NCBI RefSeq assembly: GCF_016899725.1
Contig: NZ_JACLYU010000003.1
Coordinates: 176,359 to 240,358, forward strand
Direction of reading: 5' to 3'
DNA from: Bifidobacterium pullorum subsp. saeculare
Lineage (GTDB): Bacteria > Actinomycetota > Actinomycetes > Actinomycetales > Bifidobacteriaceae
DNA: 64,000 bases
Positions 57,376 to 64,000 of this stretch are shown here, one piece after another; positions within the stretch are counted from its first letter, which is position 1; the number at the start of each line of letters is the position of its first letter. The notes under the pieces were generated by a model that worked only from the letters and a program-made list of their open reading frames with translations, was not told the origin of the DNA and did not search any database. The position numbers were made by a program, and so were the translations under genes.

Positions 57376-58419
57376 TCACATGCAGATCGTGGTCAGCGGC
57401 ATGGCGGAGTCGATCGGGAAGTCCGGCGCCGACGGGGCCACGCCTGCCTCGACGAGGTTGACGCCGAGTATCGCCACCATCGCGCCGTTGTCGGTGCACA
57501 GCTTCGGCCGGGGGATGCGCACCTCGATGCCGTGCTCCGCCCCGTATTCGAGGAGCTTGGCCCGCAGCTGGGAGTTGGCGGAGAATCCGCCGCCCACGAT
57601 GAGCGTGTCCGCCCCATAGGCCTCGCAGCCGCGCATGGCCTTGCGTGCCAGCACCGTGGCCACGGAGTCCGCCAGCGAGGCGCACACGTCGTCCACGGGG
57701 ATCTCGCGGCCGGCGGCCTGCTCCGTCTCGATCCAGCGGGCGACGGCGGTTTTGACGCCGGAGAAGCTGAAATCGTAGGGGTGCTTGGCGCCGGCCTGGC
57801 CTTGGGTGAGGCCCTGGGGCACCCGGATGGCCGTGGGGTCGCCGTTGGCGGCGTGACGGTCGATGTGGGGGCCGCCCGGATAGGGGAAGCCGAGCAGCCT
57901 GGCCACCTTGTCGAAGCACTCCCCTGCCGCGTCGTCCAAGGTGGTGCCGACCACATCGATGCGGCGCGCCACATCCTCGACGTGGAGCAACGAGGTGTGG
58001 CCGCCGGAGACGATGAGGGCGAGTGCGTCCTTGGGGAAGGGGCCGAATTGGAGCTGGGTGACGGCGATGTGCCCGATCACATGGTTGATGCCGTAGATGG
58101 GCTTGCCCGCCGCCCAGGCGAGCGCCTTGGCGCCGGAGACGCCGACGGCGAGGCATCCGGCGAGCCCGGGGCCTGCCGACACGGCGATGGCGTCCACGTC
58201 GGTCAGTGTCAGGTCCGCGTCCGCGAGCGCCTTGGAGACGCAGGGGACGAAGGCCTCAGCGTGGGCACGCGAGGCGATCTCGGGGATGACGCCGCCGTAG
58301 CGCGCGTGCTCCTCCATCGAGGAGGCGACGACGTTGGACCGCAGCTCGCACCCCTGCACGATGGCGGCGGCGGTCTCGTCGCAGGTCGATTCGATGCCCA
58401 GCACGATCGGTTCGCTCAT
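57376..58419 (-). CDS. tsaD: tRNA N6-threonylcarbamoyladenosine transferase subunit TsaD
   Basis: 347 residues, ASKHA fold. GIESTCDETAAAIV is the N-terminal signature, HVIGHIAV supplies the metal-binding His pair (HxxxH), and SGGHTSLL and GGFSANSQLR are nucleotide-site blocks. With TsaB and TsaE it forms t6A37 in ANN-decoding tRNAs, which include the tRNA-Asn next door. ATG 58419 overlaps the rimI stop by 4 bases. Last gene of the comEA-to-tsaD operon. Confidence 0.97.
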   Translation of the reverse strand: MSEPIVLGIESTCDETAAAIVQGCELRSNVVASSMEEHARYGGVIPEIASRAHAEAFVPCVSKALADADLTLTDVDAIAVSAGPGLAGCLAVGVSGAKALAWAAGKPIYGINHVIGHIAVTQLQFGPFPKDALALIVSGGHTSLLHVEDVARRIDVVGTTLDDAAGECFDKVARLLGFPYPGGPHIDRHAANGDPTAIRVPQGLTQGQAGAKHPYDFSFSGVKTAVARWIETEQAAGREIPVDDVCASLADSVATVLARKAMRGCEAYGADTLIVGGGFSANSQLRAKLLEYGAEHGIEVRIPRPKLCTDNGAMVAILGVNLVEAGVAPSAPDFPIDSAMPLTTICM

Positions 58420-59003
58420 GGTTCCTGTCCTTCGTTCGTTTCCTTCTCGATGTCCGCGCCGCCGTGTCCCCCGTCCTCTCCGTCCGGACGGGGCGACGGG
58501 GCGAATCCCACGGCGCGGGGCTCCAAGTCGAGGGCCATGACGTAGGCGTCGATGCCCCCGGGCTGGTAGTAGCGTTTGCGCAGTCCGATGCGTTCGAAGC
58601 CGAACCTCCGGTAGAGGGCGAGCGCCGGCTCGTTGTCGACGCGCACCTCGAGGAGGATGCGCCGCGCCCCTTGCGCGCGGGCGGCGGCGACGAGCCTGTC
58701 CATGAGGGCGGTGGCGATGCCCCGGCGTTGGCTGGCGGGGGCGACGCCGATGGTCATGATCTGCGCGTCGTCGCCGTCATACCAGAATCCGGCGTAGCCG
58801 TTCACATGGGGCGACGGGGCGCCGGCGGACGGGGCGTGGTCGAGGCTGAGGAAGTAGGTGCGCGCGGGGGCGTCGAGTTCCTGGCGCACCATGTTCAGGC
58901 TCCAGGCGCCCGCTGCGAACAGCTCCGTCTCCAGGGAGGCGATGGCGGCCACGACAGCATCCCGGTCGAGGTCGTCCATGCCGACGATGGTGGTCTCGTC
59001 CAT
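58416..59003 (-). CDS. rimI: Ribosomal protein S18-alanine N-acetyltransferase
   Basis: 195 residues, GNAT fold. MTIGVAPASQRRGIATALMD contains the acetyl-CoA loop (QRRGIA), followed by EVRVDNEPALALYRRFGFERIG. About 40 residues more at the C-terminus than usual, low-complexity Pro/Gly/Glu. In its place between tsaB and tsaD it is the usual RimI, although N-alanine acetylation of S18 is assumed from the family. ATG 59003 has GGGAG upstream, 13 bp after tsaB. Confidence 0.92.
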   Translation of the reverse strand: MDETTIVGMDDLDRDAVVAAIASLETELFAAGAWSLNMVRQELDAPARTYFLSLDHAPSAGAPSPHVNGYAGFWYDGDDAQIMTIGVAPASQRRGIATALMDRLVAAARAQGARRILLEVRVDNEPALALYRRFGFERIGLRKRYYQPGGIDAYVMALDLEPRAVGFAPSPRPDGEDGGHGGADIEKETNEGQEP

Positions 59004-59016
59004 GCCGGTCTCCCGG

Positions 59017-59823
59017 TCAGGCCTTGGTGGCGCCGGCGTGGCCGAGCACATGTTTGAGCGGGTTCGGCACCTCGGCGTCGGGACGGCGCAGGTACAGCGG
59101 CTCCACCGGGGCTGCCGGGGCGCCGTGGCATGCGGCGATGGCGCCGGCCGCGAACAGTTCCAGTCCCGCCGCGCCCTGGTCAAGCACGGATTCGCCGCGG
59201 AGCTCCCCCAGACGCTCGATGTCGCGGAGCTCCTGCTCGTAGCGTGCGGCGCCGTGGCCGACGACGTCCACGATGGCGGGCCGCCTGTGCGTCTCCTGCC
59301 AGGTGCGCACGGCCTCGTTGATCCGGGCCACGATGCCGGCCGGGTAGTCGATGTCCATGCCGATCAGCGGCTGTGTCACGGGCATTGTGGCGCTGTCCTC
59401 GGCATCCCCGTGGGTGTCGTACAGCGCGAAGTACAGCTGCTTGCGCCGGGCGTCGTTGACGGCCAGTGTGAGCGTATGGGGCGCTTCCTTCGCTCCGTCC
59501 GTGGCCATCGCGGCATGTCTCAGGTGGTTCCACTGCGCCTGGGGGGCGAGGATGTCGCGGCCGATGAGCTCGGCGCCGGTGGCGAAGGCGAGCGCCTTGG
59601 CGGCGACGATGCCGGCGCGCAGGCCGGTGAACGGGGCGGGGCCGACGCCCACGACGATGCGTTCGAGGTCCGCCGGCCGCAGCCCGGCCGCGTCGACGGC
59701 GCGGGCGATGTCGCCTTGGAGTCTTTCGACGTGGGTGCGCGAGTCGGTCTCGAGGATCGGCTCATGGCCGACGATGCCGACGGTTGAGCCGTAGGAGGTG
59801 TCGATCACCAGTGTGTGCGTCAT
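59017..59823 (-). CDS. tsaB: t6A complex subunit TsaB
   Basis: 268 residues. LVIDTSYGSTVGIVGHEP and GVGPAPFTGLRAGIVAAKALAF are TsaB signatures. It dimerises with TsaD and has no catalytic activity itself. GGAAAGG precedes the ATG at 59823. A TATCCT box at 59853-59858 (minus) could be an internal promoter in the 81-bp gap after tsaE. Confidence 0.95.
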   Translation of the reverse strand: MTHTLVIDTSYGSTVGIVGHEPILETDSRTHVERLQGDIARAVDAAGLRPADLERIVVGVGPAPFTGLRAGIVAAKALAFATGAELIGRDILAPQAQWNHLRHAAMATDGAKEAPHTLTLAVNDARRKQLYFALYDTHGDAEDSATMPVTQPLIGMDIDYPAGIVARINEAVRTWQETHRRPAIVDVVGHGAARYEQELRDIERLGELRGESVLDQGAAGLELFAAGAIAACHGAPAAPVEPLYLRRPDAEVPNPLKHVLGHAGATKA

Positions 59824-59904
59824 CCGTTCCCTTTCCGAACAAGTCCTTGGCTAGGATACAACCCGCCGCGTCGGCTGGGGCCGTCCCGGCCCCGTCGGTG
59901 GGGC

Positions 59905-60504
59905 TCAGCGCCGGGCCAGGGCGGCGATGGGCAGTGTCTGCCAACGTCGGCCGACCGGCACGAGCCGGACGAGGCGCATGCCCTCGCTGGTCGGCGCCGC
60001 ATCCGCGCCGTCCGCCGCCGACGCGGGGGCGGGTGGGCGTTCGATGTGGACTTCCAGGCGTTCCGGCGCCAATGCGGCGGCCATCTGCTCGCCCCATTCC
60101 ATGAGCACGACGGTGTCTTCGCCCGGATCCTCGAGCTCCTCGTCGAGGCCGAGCGATTCGAGTTCGTCGAGCAGACGGCCGACGCTGTCCTGGCCGGGCG
60201 CGTAGGAGGCACCGCCGAGCCGGTAGGCGTCCACATGCACCAGGTGTGCCCGCCGTCCGTCAGGGAAGCTGCCGTCGAGTTCGCGGGCGATGGTGAAGGT
60301 GGGCGAGACGATGGGCCCGCTGATGCCGAGCCCCGCGCCAAAGCCTTGGGCGAAGGTGGTTTTGCCAGCGCCGAGCGGCCCGGACAGGAGGATGACGTCG
60401 CCTCCGCGCACGAATCCGGCGATCCGCGCGCCGAGGTCGCGCATCGCCTGGTCGGTGGGGACTTCGATGGTGGCGGTCTGGCCGCCGCCCATGGCTGTGC
60501 TCAT
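59905..60504 (-). CDS. tsaE: t6A complex ATPase TsaE
   Basis: 199 residues, P-loop ATPase. Walker A is LSGPLGAGKTTFAQGFGAGLG, with SPTFTIARELDG and HVDAYRLGG as family blocks and VVLMEWGEQM near the end. About 40 residues longer than usual, mainly at the C-terminus. It energises TsaBD. Start ATG 60504 is a guess: the AAGGA upstream is 14 bases away, and ATG 60492 is the alternative. A 9-bp repeat array lies just upstream. Confidence 0.9.
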   Translation of the reverse strand: MSTAMGGGQTATIEVPTDQAMRDLGARIAGFVRGGDVILLSGPLGAGKTTFAQGFGAGLGISGPIVSPTFTIARELDGSFPDGRRAHLVHVDAYRLGGASYAPGQDSVGRLLDELESLGLDEELEDPGEDTVVLMEWGEQMAAALAPERLEVHIERPPAPASAADGADAAPTSEGMRLVRLVPVGRRWQTLPIAALARR

Positions 60505-60521
60505 GGTGCTGCCGTGTTCCT

Positions 60522-60557
60522 TCCGTATGGTCCGTATCGTCCGTATGCTCCGGTGCC
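60522..60557. repeat. 9-bp tandem repeat array upstream of tsaE
   Basis: Three near-identical units on the plus strand (TCCGTATGG, TCCGTATCG, TCCGTATGC) and a diverged fourth, between the holA stop (60564) and the tsaE start (60504). Unit length and sequence resemble the array at 25809-25844 (TCCTTGTGG). Confidence 0.8.
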
Positions 60558-60563
60558 CGGCGG

Positions 60564-61541
60564 TCAGCCGCGCCCTTGGGAGGCGATGAGTTCGATGCTG
60601 CGTTCCAGCGCGTACATGGGGTCGCCGCCGTTGGTCTTGCTCTGTTCGTCGGCCCAGGCGAGCGTCCTGAGGCACCGCGCCATGCCGGCCGACGTCCAGC
60701 CGGGCAGCTGGCGCGTCGCCATCTTGAGCACCCAGGGGTTGGTCTTGGCTTCGGCCGCGGAGATGGTGCCGGCCCTGACCGCGGAGGCCTTGGCGATGGT
60801 GCGCAGCTTGAGCGCCAGCGCGCCGATGAGCGCGATGGGGTCGGCGCCCTGTGCGACGGCGGAGCGCATCATCACGATGGCCTCGGCGGTCCGGCCCTCC
60901 ATCGCCTTGTCCGCCACGTTGAAGCTGGTGACCTGGGGGTTGGCGGTGAGGTATTGGTTGACGCGGTCCAGGCCGATGGGGTTGTCGTCGAAGTCGAAGC
61001 ACAGCTGGCCGCACATGGCGGCGAGTTCGCCGGTGCGTTCGCCGAGCACGGCGACGAGCTGCTGGGCCGCGGCCGGCTCGACGCGGCGTCCGCGGCGTTC
61101 GAACTGTCCGATGACGAAGTTGAGCTTGGCGTCCGGTTTCTTCAGGTCGGGCACCTTCTGCAGCCGCGCGCCGGCTCGCACGAGGCGGTCGACGAGCTGC
61201 TTGCCTTTGTTGCCGCCTTCGTGCTGGCAGATGACGGCGCTGAAGCCGGCCGGATCCTTCGCCGCCTGCTTGCAGTAGGCGACGATGGCGTCGCCGAGGC
61301 GGTCGTCGGCGTTCTGCAGGTTCGTGAGCGTGACGACGGCAACGTCGGCGAGCAGGGAGGGGCCGACGGCCTCGTCGAAGGCGTAGCGATCGGCGCCGGT
61401 GGCGTCCAGTTCGACGGGTTCGGCGTCGGGCCGGGCGGCAAGCGCCTGCCTGCGTAGGTCGCGCACGGTCTGGTCGTTCACGTAGGCGTCGCCGCCGACC
61501 ACCAGGGTCACGGGCGCGTCCGCCGTCGATGCTTTGGGCAT
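60564..61541 (-). CDS. holA: DNA polymerase III delta subunit
   Basis: 325 residues, HolA family. The N-terminal region (VTLVVGGDAYVNDQTVRDLR) resembles the modified P-loop-like start of delta, with the middle VICQHEGGNKGKQLVDRLV and C-terminal helices PIALIGALALKLRTIAKAS as in the delta collar domain. It opens the sliding clamp during loading. Its ATG at 61541 lies 34 bases inside the end of comEC, a longer overlap than elsewhere in the operon; only a weak GAGA site is visible, so it probably depends on upstream translation. Confidence 0.9.
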   Translation of the reverse strand: MPKASTADAPVTLVVGGDAYVNDQTVRDLRRQALAARPDAEPVELDATGADRYAFDEAVGPSLLADVAVVTLTNLQNADDRLGDAIVAYCKQAAKDPAGFSAVICQHEGGNKGKQLVDRLVRAGARLQKVPDLKKPDAKLNFVIGQFERRGRRVEPAAAQQLVAVLGERTGELAAMCGQLCFDFDDNPIGLDRVNQYLTANPQVTSFNVADKAMEGRTAEAIVMMRSAVAQGADPIALIGALALKLRTIAKASAVRAGTISAAEAKTNPWVLKMATRQLPGWTSAGMARCLRTLAWADEQSKTNGGDPMYALERSIELIASQGRG

Positions 61542-63427
61542 GGTCTCAATCTCGCCGCATCGCTGGACATCGCCCCGCCGTCCCGCCATGCGACGGCGCG
61601 CAGAGCGTCCCGCGCCCATGCGCCGAACCGTTCGCGGGGCGTGACCGCGAACCCCTCCCCCGGCATCCCGGATTGCGCGTCGTCCCCGTGCCAGCCCGTC
61701 CACCGCCGTGACAACGTCCGTCGCAGCAGGACGCAGGCCGCGATGCAGCCCGCCTCGACCAGGGCCATGAGGACGGCGCCGGCCATGCCGCCCGCCCACG
61801 GCAGCGTGGCCTGTCCGCCGCCGCCGAGCCAGAGGGCGACGCGTTCCATGGCCAGCGTGCCGCAGGCCGCGGCCCGGGCGCACGCCTCCCCCAGGCCGGG
61901 ACTGGCCCAGGAGACGGCGAGCGCGCACAGTCCCGCCACTGTGGAGAAGCCGACGAACGGGGCGACGAGCACGTTCGCGGGGATGGATAGCAGGGGCAGG
62001 TCGGGTTCCATCAGCGTCTGGATGGGCAAGGCTCCGGTCTGCGCGGCGACGGTCATGCCGACGGCCTGTGCCACGGGCTCTGGCAGCAGCGCCGCGCAGG
62101 CCCGTGCCACGGGTTGGGCGAGCAGGACGATGCCGAGGACGGCGGCGCAGGACAGGGCGAAGCCGAAGCTGCGCGCCATGCCGGGGTCCGTGAGGATGAC
62201 GGCGATGACGGTCCAGGACAGGGCGCTGACCGCTTGGGGCCGTCTGCCGAGGGCGAGCGCGGCGGCGGCGAGCAGTCCCATGCCGAGCGCTCGCGTCACC
62301 GAGTCGGAGGGGAACATGGCGGCGGCCAGCAGCAGTTGGCATGCGGCGACGCCGGCAGCGGTCAGCGCGCGGGGCAGGAGGAGCGCCGCGCAGCCTCGGC
62401 GCACCAAGCCGGCGAGGAGGGCGAAGTGACCGCCGGAGACGGCCATGAGGTGCATGATGCCGGCGCGGCGGAAGCTGTCCTCGAGCTGTGCTGCGTAGTG
62501 CTCGTCCACTGCCGGCGGGGACTGCGGCGTGATCGTGGCCGTCTGGCGTGGCGTGCCGGCGCCGGCGGGGATGTGGTCCGTTCCGAGCACGCCGAGGGTG
62601 AGTCCGGGCACGAGCACGCGTCCTTGGTCGCTCAGCCGGCCAGTGACGGTGAAGAACGCCTCCTGCGCATGGTTGAGCATGCGCCGGATGGGGTCGGGGC
62701 CGTGTTCGAGGCGCGCCGCGGCGGCGCCGTCGTCTTCGCTCAGGACAAGCCAGGTGGTGGCGTCGCCGAACTCCGCCTGCCGCAGTGTGCCGCGCAGGGT
62801 CAGTGTCGCGCCGCGTTCGAGCCGGCCGCAGTCGTTTCCGACGGCGAGGACGAGCAGGTCCGCCTGGGAGGGGCGGCGCACGCCGTCGGCGGTGATGGCT
62901 GTGGCGGTGCCGTCCGTCTGGCAGTCGACGTCGCGCATGGTGGCGGCGGTGGCGGGGCCGGTCGTCCGGACCGTCACGGTGGCTTCGGCGGGGCCGTCCC
63001 TGGCCCGTGCCGTCACCGGGTCATGCCATTGGGTGAGGTCCGTGGCTAAGGCGCCGGCGCCGGCGGCCAGCATCGCGGCGATGACGACGGTCGCCTGCAT
63101 GGCGGCGGCGCGTCTGGCCGTGGGCTGGGCGCGTGCCAGCCAGGTGGCGGCCAGGCAGATCGCCGCGCCCGCCATGCCCCAGGCGAGCGGTGCCGCCGTC
63201 GCCTGCAGGAGTGTGGGAATCCAGCCGTCCTGGTGCGCCGTGGCGGCCGGGGCGGCGGTGCCCGCCGATGCCATGGCCGCCGCGTGGCCCGGACTGGTCA
63301 GGATGGCGGACAGCAGGTGTCCGCCCAGTGCGGCGGCCCATACGCCGATGGCGGCCGGCAGCATGCGCCAGTCGCGGGAGCCTTGCTCATGGTTCTCCGG
63401 GGCGGCGGGGCGTCGTGGCGCGATCAT
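61508..63427 (-). CDS. comEC: ComEC/Rec2-type DNA uptake channel protein
   Basis: 639 residues. An N-terminal OB-like domain in the outside loop (AEATVTVRTTGPATAATM, GRLERGATLTLRGTLRQA) is flanked by membrane helices. The Competence domain follows, with about ten helices (HLMAVSGGHFALLAGLV; FPSDSVTRALGMGLLAAAALALG; AAQTGALPIQTLM). No C-terminal metallo-beta-lactamase domain (HxHxDH) is present, unlike the Bacillus protein. It would carry single-stranded DNA across the membrane. ATG 63427 overlaps the comEA stop by 4 bases. Confidence 0.92.
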   Translation of the reverse strand: MIAPRRPAAPENHEQGSRDWRMLPAAIGVWAAALGGHLLSAILTSPGHAAAMASAGTAAPAATAHQDGWIPTLLQATAAPLAWGMAGAAICLAATWLARAQPTARRAAAMQATVVIAAMLAAGAGALATDLTQWHDPVTARARDGPAEATVTVRTTGPATAATMRDVDCQTDGTATAITADGVRRPSQADLLVLAVGNDCGRLERGATLTLRGTLRQAEFGDATTWLVLSEDDGAAAARLEHGPDPIRRMLNHAQEAFFTVTGRLSDQGRVLVPGLTLGVLGTDHIPAGAGTPRQTATITPQSPPAVDEHYAAQLEDSFRRAGIMHLMAVSGGHFALLAGLVRRGCAALLLPRALTAAGVAACQLLLAAAMFPSDSVTRALGMGLLAAAALALGRRPQAVSALSWTVIAVILTDPGMARSFGFALSCAAVLGIVLLAQPVARACAALLPEPVAQAVGMTVAAQTGALPIQTLMEPDLPLLSIPANVLVAPFVGFSTVAGLCALAVSWASPGLGEACARAAACGTLAMERVALWLGGGGQATLPWAGGMAGAVLMALVEAGCIAACVLLRRTLSRRWTGWHGDDAQSGMPGEGFAVTPRERFGAWARDALRAVAWRDGGAMSSDAARLRPCPKHRRRTRP

Positions 63428-64000
63428 CCGACCTTCACCTGCCCGCGGAGTTTCTCCAGGGTCTTCGGTCCGATGCCTTTGACCTCGAGCAGCTGGTCGA
63501 CGCTGGTGAACGCGCCGTTGGCGTGGCGGTGGTCGAGGATGCGCTGCGCCAGCACGGGACCGATGCCGGCGATGGCGTCGAGCTGCGTCAGGTCGGCGGT
63601 GTTGAGGTCCACCCGGCTGTCCGTGGCCGGGGGCGGGGTCTGTTGCGGCGCAGGCGCGGGTCCGGCGACGTTGGCTTCGTCGGCGGCGTCATCGGCGGCG
63701 TCGGCGTCCTGCGGGGGTGGGGCGGTGTCCCGCCCGCTCCGTTCCGCGTCCGTCTCGTCTGTCATGGCGGTGGCGGCGCCCTCCTCGAGGGCGGCGATGT
63801 TGCGCGCCTGCTGGACGAGCATCGTCAGGCTGGCGCTCAACGCGGCGGCCAGCAGCAGGATGGCGGCCAGCGCATGCGCCGGGGAGAGCGACAGGCGTGG
63901 CTTGGTCCTGGCGCGGAGCCGGGCGTCGCCGGCGCCGTCGCCGCGGCGCACCCCGGACAGGTGTTCCAACCGCACGGTTTTGGGTCGTGTCCTCGGAGGC
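63424..64000 (-). CDS. comEA: ComEA-type helix-hairpin-helix DNA-binding protein
   Basis: A membrane segment (LAAILLLAAALSASLTMLV) follows a basic N-terminus, then an Asp/Ala/Pro-rich linker and two helix-hairpin-helix motifs: LNTADLTQLDAIAGIGPVLA and VDQLLEVKGIGPKTLEKL. It binds incoming DNA outside the membrane and passes it to ComEC. GTG at 63975 is the first start inside the window, but the frame stays open to the right edge, so the true start may lie beyond it. First visible gene of the operon ending in tsaD. Confidence 0.9.
   Translation of the reverse strand, partial: PPRTRPKTVRLEHLSGVRRGDGAGDARLRARTKPRLSLSPAHALAAILLLAAALSASLTMLVQQARNIAALEEGAATAMTDETDAERSGRDTAPPPQDADAADDAADEANVAGPAPAPQQTPPPATDSRVDLNTADLTQLDAIAGIGPVLAQRILDHRHANGAFTSVDQLLEVKGIGPKTLEKLRGQVKVG

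Overview
The window reads as a chromosomal segment of a GC-rich actinobacterium, very probably Bifidobacterium or a close relative. The evidence is the actinobacterial-type GlgA/GlgC pair, a SufBDCSU-plus-DUF59 operon with no ISC genes in view, three long-chain acyl-CoA synthetases, a GuaB3-type IMP dehydrogenase homologue, split PntAA/PntAB/PntB subunits, the order rpsB-tsf-pyrH-frr-cdsA-rlmN, and several apparently leaderless genes. No prophage, insertion sequence, rRNA operon or CRISPR array was seen. Most genes lie on the minus strand.

Layout. 1-1887: start of an ABC exporter, its TetR regulator with a clear dyad operator, and an orphan ABC ATPase. 1965-10007: glycogen synthase, a small membrane protein, and glutamate synthase (gltB-gltD). 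10178-16713: hemW-lepA, divergent rpsT, a UPF0126 membrane protein, ilvE and rplY. 16998-23368: an alpha/beta hydrolase, the proton-translocating transhydrogenase pntAA-pntAB-pntB, and a first acyl-CoA synthetase. 23394-28726: rsmE, a HIT protein, phoH, ybeY, a CBS-domain membrane protein and era, forming one RNA/ribosome maturation operon. 28838-31341: tRNA-Leu(GAG), a SpoU methyltransferase and glgC. 31422-37575: the SUF iron-sulfur cluster operon. 37808-45181: pyrG, rlmN, cdsA, frr, pyrH, tsf and rpsB. 45423-55174: def, two more acyl-CoA synthetases, a small actinobacterial protein, GuaB3, NADP-isocitrate dehydrogenase and a large lipoprotein. 55125-57253: an M23-like peptidase, a possible small toxin-antitoxin-like pair, a cluster of DNA dyads and two identical tRNA-Asn(GTT) genes. 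57376-64000: comEA, comEC, holA, tsaE, tsaB, rimI and tsaD in one tightly overlapping operon combining DNA uptake, a replication clamp-loader subunit and t6A tRNA modification.

Functionally this is mostly core housekeeping: translation and its factors, tRNA and rRNA modification, nitrogen assimilation (GltBD with Icd supplying 2-oxoglutarate and NADPH, and Pnt exchanging NADH and NADPH), glycogen synthesis (GlgC makes ADP-glucose for GlgA) and Fe-S assembly (which would serve GltB/GltD, RlmN and HemW). The least ordinary DNA is 56200-57300, with lower-GC small ORFs, overlapping and mutually exclusive inverted repeats, and a perfect tRNA duplication. Other points of interest are two similar 9-bp repeat arrays upstream of start codons, a Cys-rich extension on the DUF59 Fe-S factor, a GuaB3 without the IMPDH catalytic cysteine, and a set of leaderless promoters. 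I found no clearly novel multi-gene system; the findings are candidates for checking.
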